Notes: generated by a model from the letters alone, not told the origin. A stretch of 64,000 bases of DNA from Nonomuraea dietziae (GCF_014195505.1 NZ_JACIBV010000001.1:248001-312000), one strand, 5' to 3'; counted from the stretch's first letter, positions 49,679 to 59,075 are shown. Numbers and translations: made by a program.

Positions 49679-52600
49679 TCAGCCGTCTCCCACTACGCCG
49701 TCGCCCGCAGTCGTGCGGGTTTTGTCCGATGAAGCCGGACCCGCGTCCAAAGACGCCGGGGCACCGGTTTCGAGCTCTGACGGCATGCGCCCGTCAGCGC
49801 CGCTTTCCAGCGTGACGGTGGTGGCGGGGCGGAGCGCGTCGCGAAGCGGCGGCACCTCGCTGACGTCCTGGACAAGCACGAGATCAGTGGGCACCACCAC
49901 CTCCCAGGGCTTGGAATTGGCCGGGTACGGCACGCCGCCCTCGATTTTGCCGAGGTTGGCGGTGATCTCATCAATGATCGGCACATACAGACCGTCATCG
50001 ACCCGGGGCACGTCGTTGCCCTCCCAGATGTTGCCCGTATGGACGAAGTAGGCCACCGCGCTCTCGAACCCGGGCCTGACCGGCACCTGCACGCGGGCCG
50101 CACCGGCGCGCAGGAACGCGGCGAAGTCAGGGTCGGAGTCGGTGATGTTGAGCGCGGAGATCCAACGGGCCCGGCGCCCCCACATGTGGGGGTAGAACAC
50201 GTACAGCATGTTCTGCCACTCGAACGCGTTCTCTAGGAACCGGATGAATTTGCCGTTGGCGTTGGCATTGGTCAGATGCAGAACCGGCTCGATGACCTCC
50301 CCTGGAGTCAGCGGCGGCTGGAAAGAGTCGAGATTCAGGTCAGGCTTTTTGGCCAGCATCATGATGACCCATTTCTTCAGCTCGTCCCGTTCCACACGCC
50401 GGTTGATCAGCGGGTTCCGGCCGAACTGCTGGCTGCTGCGCTGCAGTTCGCGCTGCGCCTTGCGCTCGTTGTACTCCGCGAGCTGCTGCTGATAGGCCGC
50501 CATGATCGCGTCGAAGGCCTGGTGCTGCCAGCGTGAATGGGCCTCGCTCGTCAGCACACTGTGCACGTCGATGCCGACCGCCCAGGAAAACGACACCACA
50601 GAGATCGAAACGGAGAGCTCCTTCTCCTTGGTGAAAATGGATGCGCTCTGCGCCCCCCATGAGTCCATGAAGTTGAAGATCTGCCCGCCGACCACGATCT
50701 GGAAGGCGTGCGGCCCACTGGGATCAAACAGGTGAGTGGCCTGAACAGTCACGGCTGAGGCCGAGTAGCCCTCGGGCACCTCGATCTTCCCGGCCCGCCC
50801 GTAGTTCCCGAGGGTGGCGCCGTCCTGCTTCTCGAAGAAGGTCGTGGTGCGTATCGCCGCCGGCATCGCCGGGGCGTTGACGACCCGATACTTCGCGACC
50901 AGGTCGCCGTACGTGCCGGGGCCGATGTGCGACGGCCTGAGCGGGAACCCCGCCACGGTGGGTGCGGTCGGCTTGACCAGTTCGCTGTCCTGCGGAGGGT
51001 TTTCCACCAGGCCGTACAGCAAGTACGCCGCCGGCTCGGGCACGACGAAGTCGAACATGAGCCGCTGGCCGTAGTTGAAGACCTGCGCGTCGTACACCTT
51101 GTTCATCCACCGGTAGATGCCGCGGTTGTGCTTCGCGGTGGTATTGGCGAAGCCGTGCCGGTTGTTCTCCTCGAACTCCTCCAGCGTGCGCCGGCGGACC
51201 AGGGTGCGGACCCGCTCACGCACCTTCTCCACGGTGCGCTGGGTGACCTCCTGGGAGAACGATGACGCTTTGCGCTGCGATTCCTCCGTGGTGGTGGAGT
51301 AACCGGCCTTGAGACTGGAAGTGAACGACACCGCCGGGCCGAAGCTGCCGCTCACCTGCAGGCCGGCCTCGATGTCGAGTTGGCTCTTGACGTGCTTCTC
51401 GGCCTCGTTCTGCAGTTCGTTGCGCTGGGTGGACTGCAGATCCTTCTCTTTTTCGGTCTCGACCTCCGTTTCGGTTTCGGTGATCTCTTCGATCTGGGTC
51501 AGCCGGCGGGTTCCGCGCTCTCTGGTCTCCCCTGCCATGACATTCTCGACATGTGCGAGTTCGCCCAGCTCGTATGCCTTGATTTTCTGCCGTACCACCA
51601 GCAGATCGGCCACTCCAGCCTCGGAGTGCTGGGGCACGGGCGGAGGCGCCGTGATCCGGCGGGTGTCGCTCAACGCCTCGCGGAAGCGTTGCACGTCGAT
51701 CTCGCCGCCGTCGAAGGCGATCAGCCCGGTCGCCGCAATGTCGGAGATTTGACCGCTGGCATGGTGCATCTCCGCCTCGATCAGCGTGATCGCCTGGAAC
51801 GGCATGACCTCGCCGGCGCGCAGGCCGAGCCGGTCCAGCACGGCCCGGGCCTCGTCGCTCAGCAACGCCACGCCCTCCGCCGAGAGCCGCGGCTGCACCG
51901 CCCCGCCGTCCAGTGGCGCATCCGGCGATGTGTCACCAGCCCGATCGGCGTCTTGGACGTCGCCACGCGCCATGTCGCCGTTCTCCTCCACCGGCGCGGT
52001 CAGCCGCGAGTACACGAGGTGGCGGCCGCCCATGATCTGGCGCAGCAGATCTCGGCGGGCGTGCTCCAGCGACGCGAGCCAGGCCCGGGCCTCATCCTGC
52101 GTGTGCGTTTTGGCGGACGGAGGCTCGACGGGAGCCGGCTCCTCGCGGACCGTTGCGAAAAATCGCGGCAGCATCGCAGGGGTGCCCGCGATCATCTCTC
52201 CGAGAGACTCCTGCGAGTCTTGAGTACTCACTTCTCTTGTGTACGATCCAGCCGGGGCAGGGGTGGCTGCGTCCGTCGGGGGGCGCCCTGCCAGCCTTGC
52301 GACAAGGCCCAGGAGCTTCGCGTCGAGCAGGTCCTGCTCGCCCGCATCGGTCTCATCGCCCAGCAGGATCGTCGTCAGCAGCCGGTCGGTCAGTCGGGCT
52401 CGTGTCCCGGCGTACTCGTCGCTGGCCACCATGTCGGCAAGCGACATTCCATAGGCTTCCTGGACCAGGCGGTCCAGGCCAGCCGATGCCAGCTGGTCTC
52501 CCTGATGCTCGTAAAACCACGTCCGCAGCGGCCCGAGGTCAAGCAGCCTGTCGGCGGGCGTCGAGGAGTCGTCTGATTCGGAGTAGTTCCGAGCGATTTC

Positions 52601-52753
52601 ACGGAGCCTCTTGCGGTCAGCGCCCTCGGCCGCCGCCGAGGACAGCCGCTGGAAGAGCCCGGAGGTCTCGGAAAGGATGGTCAGGCCGGTCGTGGTGACC
52701 GCTGCCTTCGCTGGACGGACGGTTATGAACCGGAAGATGCCTTCGCTTGCCAC
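49679..52753 (-). CDS. 1024-residue multidomain coiled-coil protein, partner of the deiminase
   Basis: Start at GTG 52753, with GAGG five bases upstream; the frame is open above it but reads as non-coding. Residues ~1-290 are acidic and helical. ~385-500 is a charged coiled coil (E-I-T-E-T-E-T-E-V-E-T-E-K-E-K), followed by R-V-R-T-L-V-R-R-R-T-L-E-E-F-E-E-N-N and R-W-M-N-K-V-Y-D. Then a beta-rich part and, at ~770-820, a second helix with Y-Q-Q-Q-L-A-E-Y-N-E-R-K-A-Q. No enzyme motif, signal peptide or membrane helix. I do not recognise the family; its size suggests a structural or assembly protein. Arg-rich stretches make it a plausible deiminase substrate. Confidence 0.75.
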   Translation of the reverse strand: MASEGIFRFITVRPAKAAVTTTGLTILSETSGLFQRLSSAAAEGADRKRLREIARNYSESDDSSTPADRLLDLGPLRTWFYEHQGDQLASAGLDRLVQEAYGMSLADMVASDEYAGTRARLTDRLLTTILLGDETDAGEQDLLDAKLLGLVARLAGRPPTDAATPAPAGSYTREVSTQDSQESLGEMIAGTPAMLPRFFATVREEPAPVEPPSAKTHTQDEARAWLASLEHARRDLLRQIMGGRHLVYSRLTAPVEENGDMARGDVQDADRAGDTSPDAPLDGGAVQPRLSAEGVALLSDEARAVLDRLGLRAGEVMPFQAITLIEAEMHHASGQISDIAATGLIAFDGGEIDVQRFREALSDTRRITAPPPVPQHSEAGVADLLVVRQKIKAYELGELAHVENVMAGETRERGTRRLTQIEEITETETEVETEKEKDLQSTQRNELQNEAEKHVKSQLDIEAGLQVSGSFGPAVSFTSSLKAGYSTTTEESQRKASSFSQEVTQRTVEKVRERVRTLVRRRTLEEFEENNRHGFANTTAKHNRGIYRWMNKVYDAQVFNYGQRLMFDFVVPEPAAYLLYGLVENPPQDSELVKPTAPTVAGFPLRPSHIGPGTYGDLVAKYRVVNAPAMPAAIRTTTFFEKQDGATLGNYGRAGKIEVPEGYSASAVTVQATHLFDPSGPHAFQIVVGGQIFNFMDSWGAQSASIFTKEKELSVSISVVSFSWAVGIDVHSVLTSEAHSRWQHQAFDAIMAAYQQQLAEYNERKAQRELQRSSQQFGRNPLINRRVERDELKKWVIMMLAKKPDLNLDSFQPPLTPGEVIEPVLHLTNANANGKFIRFLENAFEWQNMLYVFYPHMWGRRARWISALNITDSDPDFAAFLRAGAARVQVPVRPGFESAVAYFVHTGNIWEGNDVPRVDDGLYVPIIDEITANLGKIEGGVPYPANSKPWEVVVPTDLVLVQDVSEVPPLRDALRPATTVTLESGADGRMPSELETGAPASLDAGPASSDKTRTTAGDGVVGDG

Positions 52754-53220
52754 TGTTACCTCGCCATAGACGATGCGCTGGTGTATTACGGGGCCTTGAT
52801 GACGCGGCCCAGTGCGTCTGTCGTCGTGGCGGTATGAATCTGATGCCGAGAATGTCACATATTGCAGCCATGACGTCACTATGTGCAATATCCAGTCTGG
52901 TGACCTACCAAACGCGCCGTGCGCCCCCACCCCTCCGCCGCCCGCCCCCCGCTCTGGCTGACGTGGGACTTCGTCGCGCCCGGCGTGTTGTCGGAAGGCT
53001 CATCCGGTGTCCGACGACTTCCCGGACGTGCACACCTAGGGGTCCCGGGAGCAATCGCGGAAAATCCAACAGATATGGGTCTGACCTGCATGGATGGAGC
53101 TTGGCCCGTCGTCCCCTGAGCGTGTTTCTCAAGGAGACTCAGCAGGTCAGCAGCAGCATTGTTGGTTTCACCGCCATTACTACCGGCCCCCCAGCCCACA
53201 CCGCGCGCATCGAGGCGGAG
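52754..53220. other. non-coding, promoter region of the deiminase operon
   Basis: This stretch is visibly less GC-rich around 52800-52900 (ATTACGG, ATATTGC, CAATATCC), consistent with promoter DNA for the leftward operon. No gene is supported on either strand. Confidence 0.45.
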
Positions 53221-53569
53221 ATGGACGCGGCCGCCCTGGCCGAACTGCACCAGGCCCGCGCCCTACAGGAGTTGCAGGCCGCCGCCTTGGCTCGCAACGA
53301 CGCACAGCAGGACGAGCGCGCGGCCACCGAGCGAGTCCGCCAGGCCGCCATCGCCGCGCGCAGCCGGCGTCTCGGTTCGACGCCTCGCGGACGTCGGCAA
53401 GGTGAGCGTCGGCTCCGTCACCAGGCCGCATGCCCGGCTTCGCGCTGGGCATGCGACCTGTTCCGTCCTGTCCCGTCGTGTGACCCGGCCCCGGCCCGGT
53501 GCAGTGGACGCCGAAAAGCCTCCTGCCGGCGTCCTCAGCCGGCGAGCCTGCGGCGCTGTGGCCATGTAA
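53221..53569 (+). pseudogene. small helical HTH-like protein, frameshifted
   Basis: From ATG 53221 the frame gives M-D-A-A-A-L-A-E-L-H-Q-A-R-A-L-Q-E-L and R-V-R-Q-A-A-I-A-A, amphipathic helices. At ~53355 the sequence continues in another frame as A-A-G-V-S-V-R-R-L-A-D-V-G-K-V-S-V-G, a typical helix-turn-helix, and runs to 53569. One missing base would rejoin them. Probably a small DNA-binding protein of mobile-element type; inactive as read. Confidence 0.5.
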
Positions 53570-53583
53570 CCGAACGCCGGAAC

Positions 53584-54849
53584 CTACGAGGCGTTCTCGG
53601 CCTGGGCGTCTTCGTCGCCGCACAGCGCCTGCTGCTTGAAGGCCGAAAGTGCGTCATCGATGGGGTGGTGCTGCGGCCTACCCGAAGAATCGATCTTGTT
53701 CCACCTCACGAGGTTCACCGCGACCGACAGCTGGCGCTTGCCGTCGGCGCGGATCCACGTCTCCGTTTCGGCCCCCCAGACCGTCCCGTCGTTGCCCCAG
53801 AAGGTGCCGCAACCCGGGATCTTGAGCTCGTGCAGGCCGAGGCCATAGATGATCTTCTGCCCGGACTGGCTGATGGCCGGGCCGGTGCGCTGCATCTGGG
53901 CCAGCGATGACGGCTTGACGATCTTGCCGTCGAGCAGCTTGCCGAAAAAGCGGTTGAGATCCTCCATGGTCGATACCAGCGAGGCCCCCACCCCTGTCCA
54001 GGACATGTCATAGACGCTGTAGTCGCGCGGCGGGTCGATCAAGCCGAAGAACGCCTCGTACATCCGCGGGTGCGGTCCCTTGATACGCGGCCCGACCGGA
54101 AACATGGTGTGCTTGAGCCCGGCGCGTTCGATGACGTTCTGGGTGATGTACTTCTCGGCGGTGGTACCGGTCACCTTCTCCAGGAGTTCGCCGAGGATCA
54201 GGTAATTGGTGTTGGCGTACACTCCCGGCGAGCCTCCGGGCTTGCCGACGGCGGGCGCCTTGAGCCCCATCTCGATCAGTTCAGCCGGGGTAAACCGCCT
54301 GAACCGGTTATCGTCCAGGCTCTTGGGTGACATGTCCGGCAGAGACGGAAACTTCTGGAGGGACGGGAACGCATAGCCGAGGTACTCGGAGATGCCGCTG
54401 GTGTGGTTGAGCAGCATCCGAACCGTGATCTTCTTGCCGCGTTCGCCCGGCACCAGCTGCGGCAGATAGCGGCCGATCGGCGCGTCGAGCTCGATTCGCC
54501 CCTTCTCAACCTGCTGCAGGACTGCGGCGGCGACGAAGGTCTTGACGAGGCTGCCGACGCGATGCCGCATGCCGGGCGTGACGGGACGGCCGGTCTTGAG
54601 ATCGGCCACCCCGGAGGCGCCGCGCCAGATCTGGCCGTCGGAGCGCACCTCGGCGAACACGCCCGGCATCCCCGCGCGGTGGACATCGTCCATGGCGGAC
54701 TTCAGCCCCGCAGGAGCCAAGCCGGTCAGCGGGCTCGTGCTTCCGGCCAGCACGACTTCCGTCTCCCTGGGCGCGGGAGCCGCCGTCACCATGCCCGCAC
54801 CGACACTCAGTACGGCCACGCTTGCGCATGTCACCAGTCGAATCTTCAC
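53584..54849 (-). CDS. secreted serine hydrolase (D-Ala-D-Ala carboxypeptidase / beta-lactamase fold)
   Basis: 421 residues with a clear signal peptide (M-K-I-R plus hydrophobic core, A-x-A-like cleavage at ~25). Penicillin-binding fold motifs: S-L-V-K (catalytic Ser/Lys) after M-R-H-R-V-G, Y-A-N-T-N as the Y-x-N motif, and G-N-D-G in place of the H/K-T-G motif. Class C/DD-peptidase type acting on peptidoglycan or small esters. A 3' fragment of a related gene lies at 22853-23218. Monocistronic. Confidence 0.87.
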   Translation of the reverse strand: MKIRLVTCASVAVLSVGAGMVTAAPAPRETEVVLAGSTSPLTGLAPAGLKSAMDDVHRAGMPGVFAEVRSDGQIWRGASGVADLKTGRPVTPGMRHRVGSLVKTFVAAAVLQQVEKGRIELDAPIGRYLPQLVPGERGKKITVRMLLNHTSGISEYLGYAFPSLQKFPSLPDMSPKSLDDNRFRRFTPAELIEMGLKAPAVGKPGGSPGVYANTNYLILGELLEKVTGTTAEKYITQNVIERAGLKHTMFPVGPRIKGPHPRMYEAFFGLIDPPRDYSVYDMSWTGVGASLVSTMEDLNRFFGKLLDGKIVKPSSLAQMQRTGPAISQSGQKIIYGLGLHELKIPGCGTFWGNDGTVWGAETETWIRADGKRQLSVAVNLVRWNKIDSSGRPQHHPIDDALSAFKQQALCGDEDAQAENAS

Positions 54850-55219
54850 AACACTTGTCCTTTCATGATCAATGAATGCAACGGGGATTCTCCCCGTGTT
54901 GTCCGTCCCGCCTCGCTCGGCGCAGAGCGGCGCCGAGTTCGGGCCGGGGCAGCGTCAGCGAGCCTGAGAAGCGCGAGCCGGAACGTCTGTGGCAGGTACG
55001 CCACCTGCACTTCGCCGCCGCGGCCGGGGTGTATCTGCCGGTCGCCTTCCTGGCAGGTCTGGCCGGGGCGAGCCCACCGGTGACGATCACCCCTGAACAT
55101 GGCTGCGTCGCGGTCGGCGGCTGGACGTTCGTGCCCGGCACGCCATGGGGGTTGAGGAAATTCCCCGTATCCCGGCTGGAGCCGATGATGTGGAACAGAA
55201 ACCGGCAGGCCGGGACCCG
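54850..55219. other. intergenic, nothing supported
   Basis: A plus-strand frame here reads L-W-Q-V-R-H-L-H-F-A-A-A-A-G-V-Y-L-P, superficially protein-like, but it has no start with a ribosome site and runs into the antisense of the next gene. I do not call it. Confidence 0.4.
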
Positions 55220-56206
55220 TCATCCAGCGAGGAGGCCCCGGAGGAACTCAACGATCTCCGCCCGCGCGGCCTTCGCCTGCGGCACCACGCCCGGCATGCT
55301 GAGGAACGCGTGCGTCGCTCCGGGATATTCGGTGAGCCGCGCGGGCGTCCCGGCCGCTCGCAGTCGTTCGGCGTAACAGCGGCCGTGATCGGCCAGCGGG
55401 TCAAGGGTCGGCACCACCACGAGCGCCGGGGCCAGCCCGCTTAGATCGTCGGCATGCAGCGGCGACATCGCACGAGGATCCGTTCCCGGCGGAACGGCGA
55501 ACCGGCGGAGCAGCCGCATGTACGACACGGTGAGGGTTGGGCTGCTGGCGTGCTCGGTGAACGAGGCGTGGTCGTACATCGTCGAGGTCAGGTCGACGGC
55601 GGGGTTGACCAGCACCTGCGCCCGCAGCAGCAGGCCTGACTCCCTGGCCCGGATCGCGGCCAGGGCGGTGACCATCGAGCCGGTGCTCTCACCGAAGACG
55701 GCGGTCCGCGCCGGGTCGACTCCCCACTGCGCGGCGTGCGCCACCACGTGCCGGAGCACGTCCCAGCCGTCGGCGACGGCCGCCGACAGCGGAGTCTCCT
55801 GGTCGAGGAGGCGGTGCTCGACCGAGACGACGACCGCGGGCAGTCGCGCGGCGAGGTGGCTGTTGACCCAGTCGCTCTGCGCCGCCGTGCCCACGAACCC
55901 GCCTCCGTGCACGTGGAGCACGAGCGGCAGGTCGTCGCGACCGGCGTCGCGCCCGGACGACGGACGGTACACCCGGACAGGGAGCCTGCGGCCGGGCAGC
56001 GCCACCTCCTGCCACTGGATCGCGGCGCCGCGGTCCGGACACCCGGTGACCACCCGCCCCAGACGGGATGCCCGCTTCCGGTTCTCCGCGTCACGGTAGG
56101 CGACCAGCTGCTCGGCCGTCATCGCCGACCAGTCCGGCTCCTTGCCCAGGGCGCGCAGCAACCGGATGCCCAGCGGCGGCCGCTCCGTAATGGTGACCTC
56201 GCTCAT
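55220..56206 (-). CDS. HSL-family (hormone-sensitive-lipase-like) esterase
   Basis: 328 residues from ATG 56206, fixed by GGAGGAGA upstream. Motifs: H-V-H-G-G-G-F-V-G (oxyanion hole H-G-G-G), G-E-S-T-G-S with the nucleophile Ser, D-P-L-A-D and T-H-A-F for the Asp and His. Acts on short-chain esters. Divergent from a TetR regulator at 56283, with a long symmetric operator between them. Confidence 0.9.
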   Translation of the reverse strand: MSEVTITERPPLGIRLLRALGKEPDWSAMTAEQLVAYRDAENRKRASRLGRVVTGCPDRGAAIQWQEVALPGRRLPVRVYRPSSGRDAGRDDLPLVLHVHGGGFVGTAAQSDWVNSHLAARLPAVVVSVEHRLLDQETPLSAAVADGWDVLRHVVAHAAQWGVDPARTAVFGESTGSMVTALAAIRARESGLLLRAQVLVNPAVDLTSTMYDHASFTEHASSPTLTVSYMRLLRRFAVPPGTDPRAMSPLHADDLSGLAPALVVVPTLDPLADHGRCYAERLRAAGTPARLTEYPGATHAFLSMPGVVPQAKAARAEIVEFLRGLLAG

Positions 56207-56230
56207 GTCTTCTCCTCCGCCGAATAGTTT

Positions 56231-56262
56231 CGCTACCGCAAGTATCGATACCGAGAGTAGCG
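56231..56262. promoter_or_regulatory. 32-bp nested dyad between esterase and TetR genes
   Basis: Outer arms CGCTAC (56231-56236) and GTAGCG (56257-56262) and the inner palindrome GTATCGATAC (56242-56251) share exactly one centre, each separated by five bases. This is the expected site for the TetR encoded at 56283, positioned to block both divergent promoters. Confidence 0.8.
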
Positions 56263-56282
56263 TAAGGGGATATCGTGTGGCC

Positions 56283-56861
56283 ATGAGCCGAGCGAGCACA
56301 TCCGCCAGACCGCCCGGTCGTCCGCGCTCCGGCGTCAACGCCGTGGTCTTCGCCGCGACACTGAGCACGATCGACGAACTCGGCTACGCGCGTGCCACCG
56401 TCGACCGCATCGCCGCCGCGGCCGGCGTCGCCAAGACGACGATCTACCGTCGCTGGCCGTCGAAGGGCGAGCTGATCGTGGACTGTCTCCTGGACGCGTT
56501 CGGCCCGATACCGCTGGAGGGCGCCGGTCGAGCCGAGCTCATGTCCTCGGCCGTCCGCTGGATCGCGGCGAAGATCGGCGAGCCCGGGGTAGGCGACGCG
56601 TTCGCAGGCGTGTTCAGTGACGCCGTCAGCGATCCGGCCCTGCGCGTGGTTCTGTCCACGCGGCTGCAGGACCGCTACCGGCTCGCGCTCCAGGACGCGC
56701 TCGGCGAGCCGGAGCACCGGGTCCTGTTCTTCATTGACGTCGTCGTCGGAACCTTGCTCCACCGGATGGGCATGACCGGCGAGCCGATGGTCGACGCCGA
56801 CGTCGCCGCCCTGGTCGAGATGGTGCTGCCGTACTTCGCTGACGGTGCCGGTCCGACCTAG
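56283..56861 (+). CDS. TetR-family repressor of the esterase
   Basis: 192 residues. Helix-turn-helix R-A-T-V-D-R-I-A-A-A-A-G-V-A-K-T-T-I-Y-R-R-W with P-S-K-G-E; C-terminal TetR_C_16-like ligand domain. Ribosome site AGGGGATA lies upstream. Divergent from the HSL esterase with the nested dyad between, so the pair is a closed repressor/hydrolase circuit. Confidence 0.92.
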   Translation: MSRASTSARPPGRPRSGVNAVVFAATLSTIDELGYARATVDRIAAAAGVAKTTIYRRWPSKGELIVDCLLDAFGPIPLEGAGRAELMSSAVRWIAAKIGEPGVGDAFAGVFSDAVSDPALRVVLSTRLQDRYRLALQDALGEPEHRVLFFIDVVVGTLLHRMGMTGEPMVDADVAALVEMVLPYFADGAGPT

Positions 56862-57069
56862 ACCTGGGTCTCGAGGAACATCGGAACCTATCGTGCGCTT
56901 GTGCGCACCGTGACGATCTACCGCAGATAACTGCCGAGTATCTGCGGTATCAAGCCCTGCCGACCTCTGCGGAGCGGGGGCGGAAGTCCTTCGGGAGCGG
57001 CTCACTCCAGGCGGATATCTGCGATAGCGCCTCGGCTTGTCGTTCCACCGGTCACGCAGCATGCAGACG

Positions 57070-57364
57070 CCCGATCCGGTTCCGATGTTCCTCGCACCCC
57101 GAGCTCACCGCCGAGCTGGCCGACGCGCTCGCCGCCATCCCCGCCGTCGACCAGGGCCAGGGCGCCGAAGTCGAGCCGCCGACCGGCTGGGAAGCCGAAC
57201 TCGGCGAGCTGGCCCACCGCCTGACCAGGCTGGCCACCTCCATCACCACCAGCGCCCGTGAGCACCAGGCCGTCGCCACCGACTGGCGCCACGCCGCCCG
57301 CACCGCCGGGATTCGTCGTGCGCCGGCGCCCACCGCGGTGGGCAACGAAAGCCTCGTGCCTTGA
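57070..57364 (+). pseudogene. unrecognised helical protein, 5' frame broken
   Basis: From ~57092 the frame reads H-P-E-L-T-A-E-L-A-D-A-L-A-A-I-P-A-V-D, W-E-A-E-L-G-E-L-A-H-R-L-T-R-L-A and ends V-G-N-E-S-L-V-P, clearly protein-like. The nearest ATG (57061, M-Q-T-P-D-P-V-P-M) is in another frame, so one indel near 57087 separates start from body. Family unknown. Confidence 0.45.
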
Positions 57365-57391
57365 TCCCACGGTGAGATCTCACCGTGAGAT

Positions 57392-57751
57392 TTATTGACT
57401 TTCCGCGACCGGTTCCAGCGGATAGGTCGCCGGCCAGAAGGCATCACGCCCGGGCTCGGCGAGGACCGTGGTGGCGCCGGTGTCGGCATCGTGCCGGCGG
57501 AACTCCATGGTCACCACCAACCCCTCGTCGTCCTCCTCCTCGTCGTCCTCCGGGCCGACGAGGAGGATGCGCACCCGGGCGCGCCCCTCCATCCGCCACC
57601 GGAACGCAAGCGGCTCGTCCTCGCCGAAGAGGGCCGAGTACGAGCGCAGCAGGCCCGTCCCGTCCGCGGCGAACACCACCTCCTCGCCGACGAGCGCGGC
57701 CGCCGTACCCAGGGCCGAACGCCAGCGCCCGACCGGTCCACGCTCCAGCAT
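57392..57751 (-). CDS. hypothetical acidic protein
   Basis: About 119 residues from ATG 57751. The preceding in-frame codons (A-L-R-E-S-A-W-R-E-L) look coding, so a TTG start at 57778 is possible. Contains V-F-A-A-D-G-T-G-L-L-R-S-Y-S-A-L-F-G, beta-strands, and a D/E-rich loop (E-D-D-E-E-E-D-D-E-G). Resembles small uncharacterised proteins of actinomycetes; no function assigned. Convergent with the broken gene at 57070. Confidence 0.55.
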   Translation of the reverse strand: MLERGPVGRWRSALGTAAALVGEEVVFAADGTGLLRSYSALFGEDEPLAFRWRMEGRARVRILLVGPEDDEEEDDEGLVVTMEFRRHDADTGATTVLAEPGRDAFWPATYPLEPVAESQ

Positions 57752-58088
57752 CAGCTCACGCCACGCGGATTCCCGCAACGCGCCACCACCCTGCCCCGCT
57801 CCGTTTGCCTGGAGTCTCTCGTACCGCCCCGGCGGTCCTGACGCAGGATGCCGCCGCTGGACGGACCGAACCCCGGAGGGGCCGTGGCCACCAGACAGCC
57901 TCAACCCGGGGTGCCACCGGAATACGGCTGGCATGGGCCGCCGAGCGGCGGGGACTTTTCGGACGGCGTTCGCGCAGGTGGGCTTGCCGTCCGAGAACGT
58001 CCGTTTCTGGACGGCGAGTGGTTGACCTTGCACCGTCGCAGGTCAGAGGATCGGCGGCCCGAATCCTCCGTATTCCGGTGGCACCCGA

Positions 58089-58382
58089 CTAGAGGGATCT
58101 CGGGGTGGTCGTGGGCGGTGCGGGCCAGGGATCGCCGCAGTTCGCGGCCAAGGCTTCGGCTCGCTGCCGCACGTCGAGGGCGCGGTCTTCGGCGTCTTGC
58201 GCGAGGTAACGGGAGCCTTCCTCTCCCAGGGCGTCCACCAACCAGTGCAGCACCTGCGCCCGCCGTTCGAGGTAGGCCAGGCGTTGGTCGAGAGAGGCGC
58301 GTGCGTAGTGCTCTGCGTCGTTCAACAGGGCGAGGACGTCATGAACGCCGCCCGGCTCGCGCTGAGGAGCTGAAGTGGTCAC
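58089..58382 (-). CDS. hypothetical small helical protein
   Basis: About 97 residues from GTG 58382. Predominantly helix: L-L-N-D-A-E-H-Y-A-R-A-S-L-D-Q-R-L, R-R-A-Q-V-L-H-W-L-V-D-A-L, then L-D-V-R-Q-R-A-E-A-L-A-A. Regular heptad-like spacing suggests a helical bundle. No known family and no operon partner. Confidence 0.5.
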   Translation of the reverse strand: MTTSAPQREPGGVHDVLALLNDAEHYARASLDQRLAYLERRAQVLHWLVDALGEEGSRYLAQDAEDRALDVRQRAEALAANCGDPWPAPPTTTPRSL

Positions 58383-58804
58383 CCACGTGACGGTACGCCG
58401 CCGCGCACAGCCCGCGTCCTGCAAACGACCGTCCCGATAACGGTAGTTTTCGGGAGCCTCCACGGCCCCCAGAGCCTGCACCTCGCATGATCATGTTGTT
58501 GTCGGTCTGCGGGGGTTCGATGTCAGTGAATAACGAGGGCGGACCGCGCGGCCGCTACGGTCAAGGCGGGGTGCCGTTAAGAAACGTGCGATGAGCCGCC
58601 AACCGCGCCTGAGCTGGGGCGAAGTGGGGGACAGGACGAAGATCTCAGGCCGGGTCTGGCGGATCGATGGCTGCGATCGACAATGGTTTAGATCGACTTT
58701 GAGGCGGTTCGGGCGTACCGCTGGCACAGACGCCGCCAGAATGCGGACGATGACGGCGAAGCGCCCGCTCCCCTACGGGTGGGCGGGGCGCCTGCGCTGC
58801 TTGA
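58383..58804. other. intergenic, nothing supported
   Basis: The stretch includes slightly AT-richer DNA around 58490-58530 and 58660-58700 but no gene, and no repeat longer than a few bases was noticed. Confidence 0.45.
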
Positions 58805-59075
58805 TCAGCAGTTCTTGTAGTCATACCTCGTGCTGTCGTAGCCGCACGAGTCGATCAGCTTGCCGCGGGCGTTACGTACGTAGGCGACGTCTTCGTCGTT
58901 GTTCCACACGTACGCCCGCCGCCCCCAGTAGACGGTGGAGGTGCCGTCGCTGCCCTGGCCGGAGCGGATGGTGAGCTTCTTCTTGGCGCCGAGGATCACG
59001 CCCTCGATCGTGTAGGTGTAGCCGGTCTTGTCTTTGACGGTCCAGCCCTTTTCTGTTGGGGCTCCTGATCCGAGA
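58805..59075 (-). pseudogene. lamin-tail domain (LTD), 3' fragment
   Basis: Minus-strand reading from ~59075 gives G-W-T-V-K-D-K-T-G-Y-T-Y-T-I, T-I-R-S-G-Q-G-S-D-G, V-Y-W-G-R-R-A-Y-V-W-N-N-D-E-D, ending D-S-C-G-Y-D-S-T-R-Y-D-Y-K-N-C, the C-terminal strands of bacterial secreted lamin-tail domains. The start and first strands are lost; an internal ATG at 58999 would give only 64 residues. Probably truncated by the adjacent recombinase element. Confidence 0.65.

Noticed and set aside
48552..50051. 499-codon plus-strand frame
   Set aside because: Antisense of the deiminase and its partner gene, which have strong motifs on the other strand.
54876..55376. plus-strand gene upstream of the HSL esterase
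   Set aside because: No ribosome site, no domain, and it runs into the antisense of the esterase.
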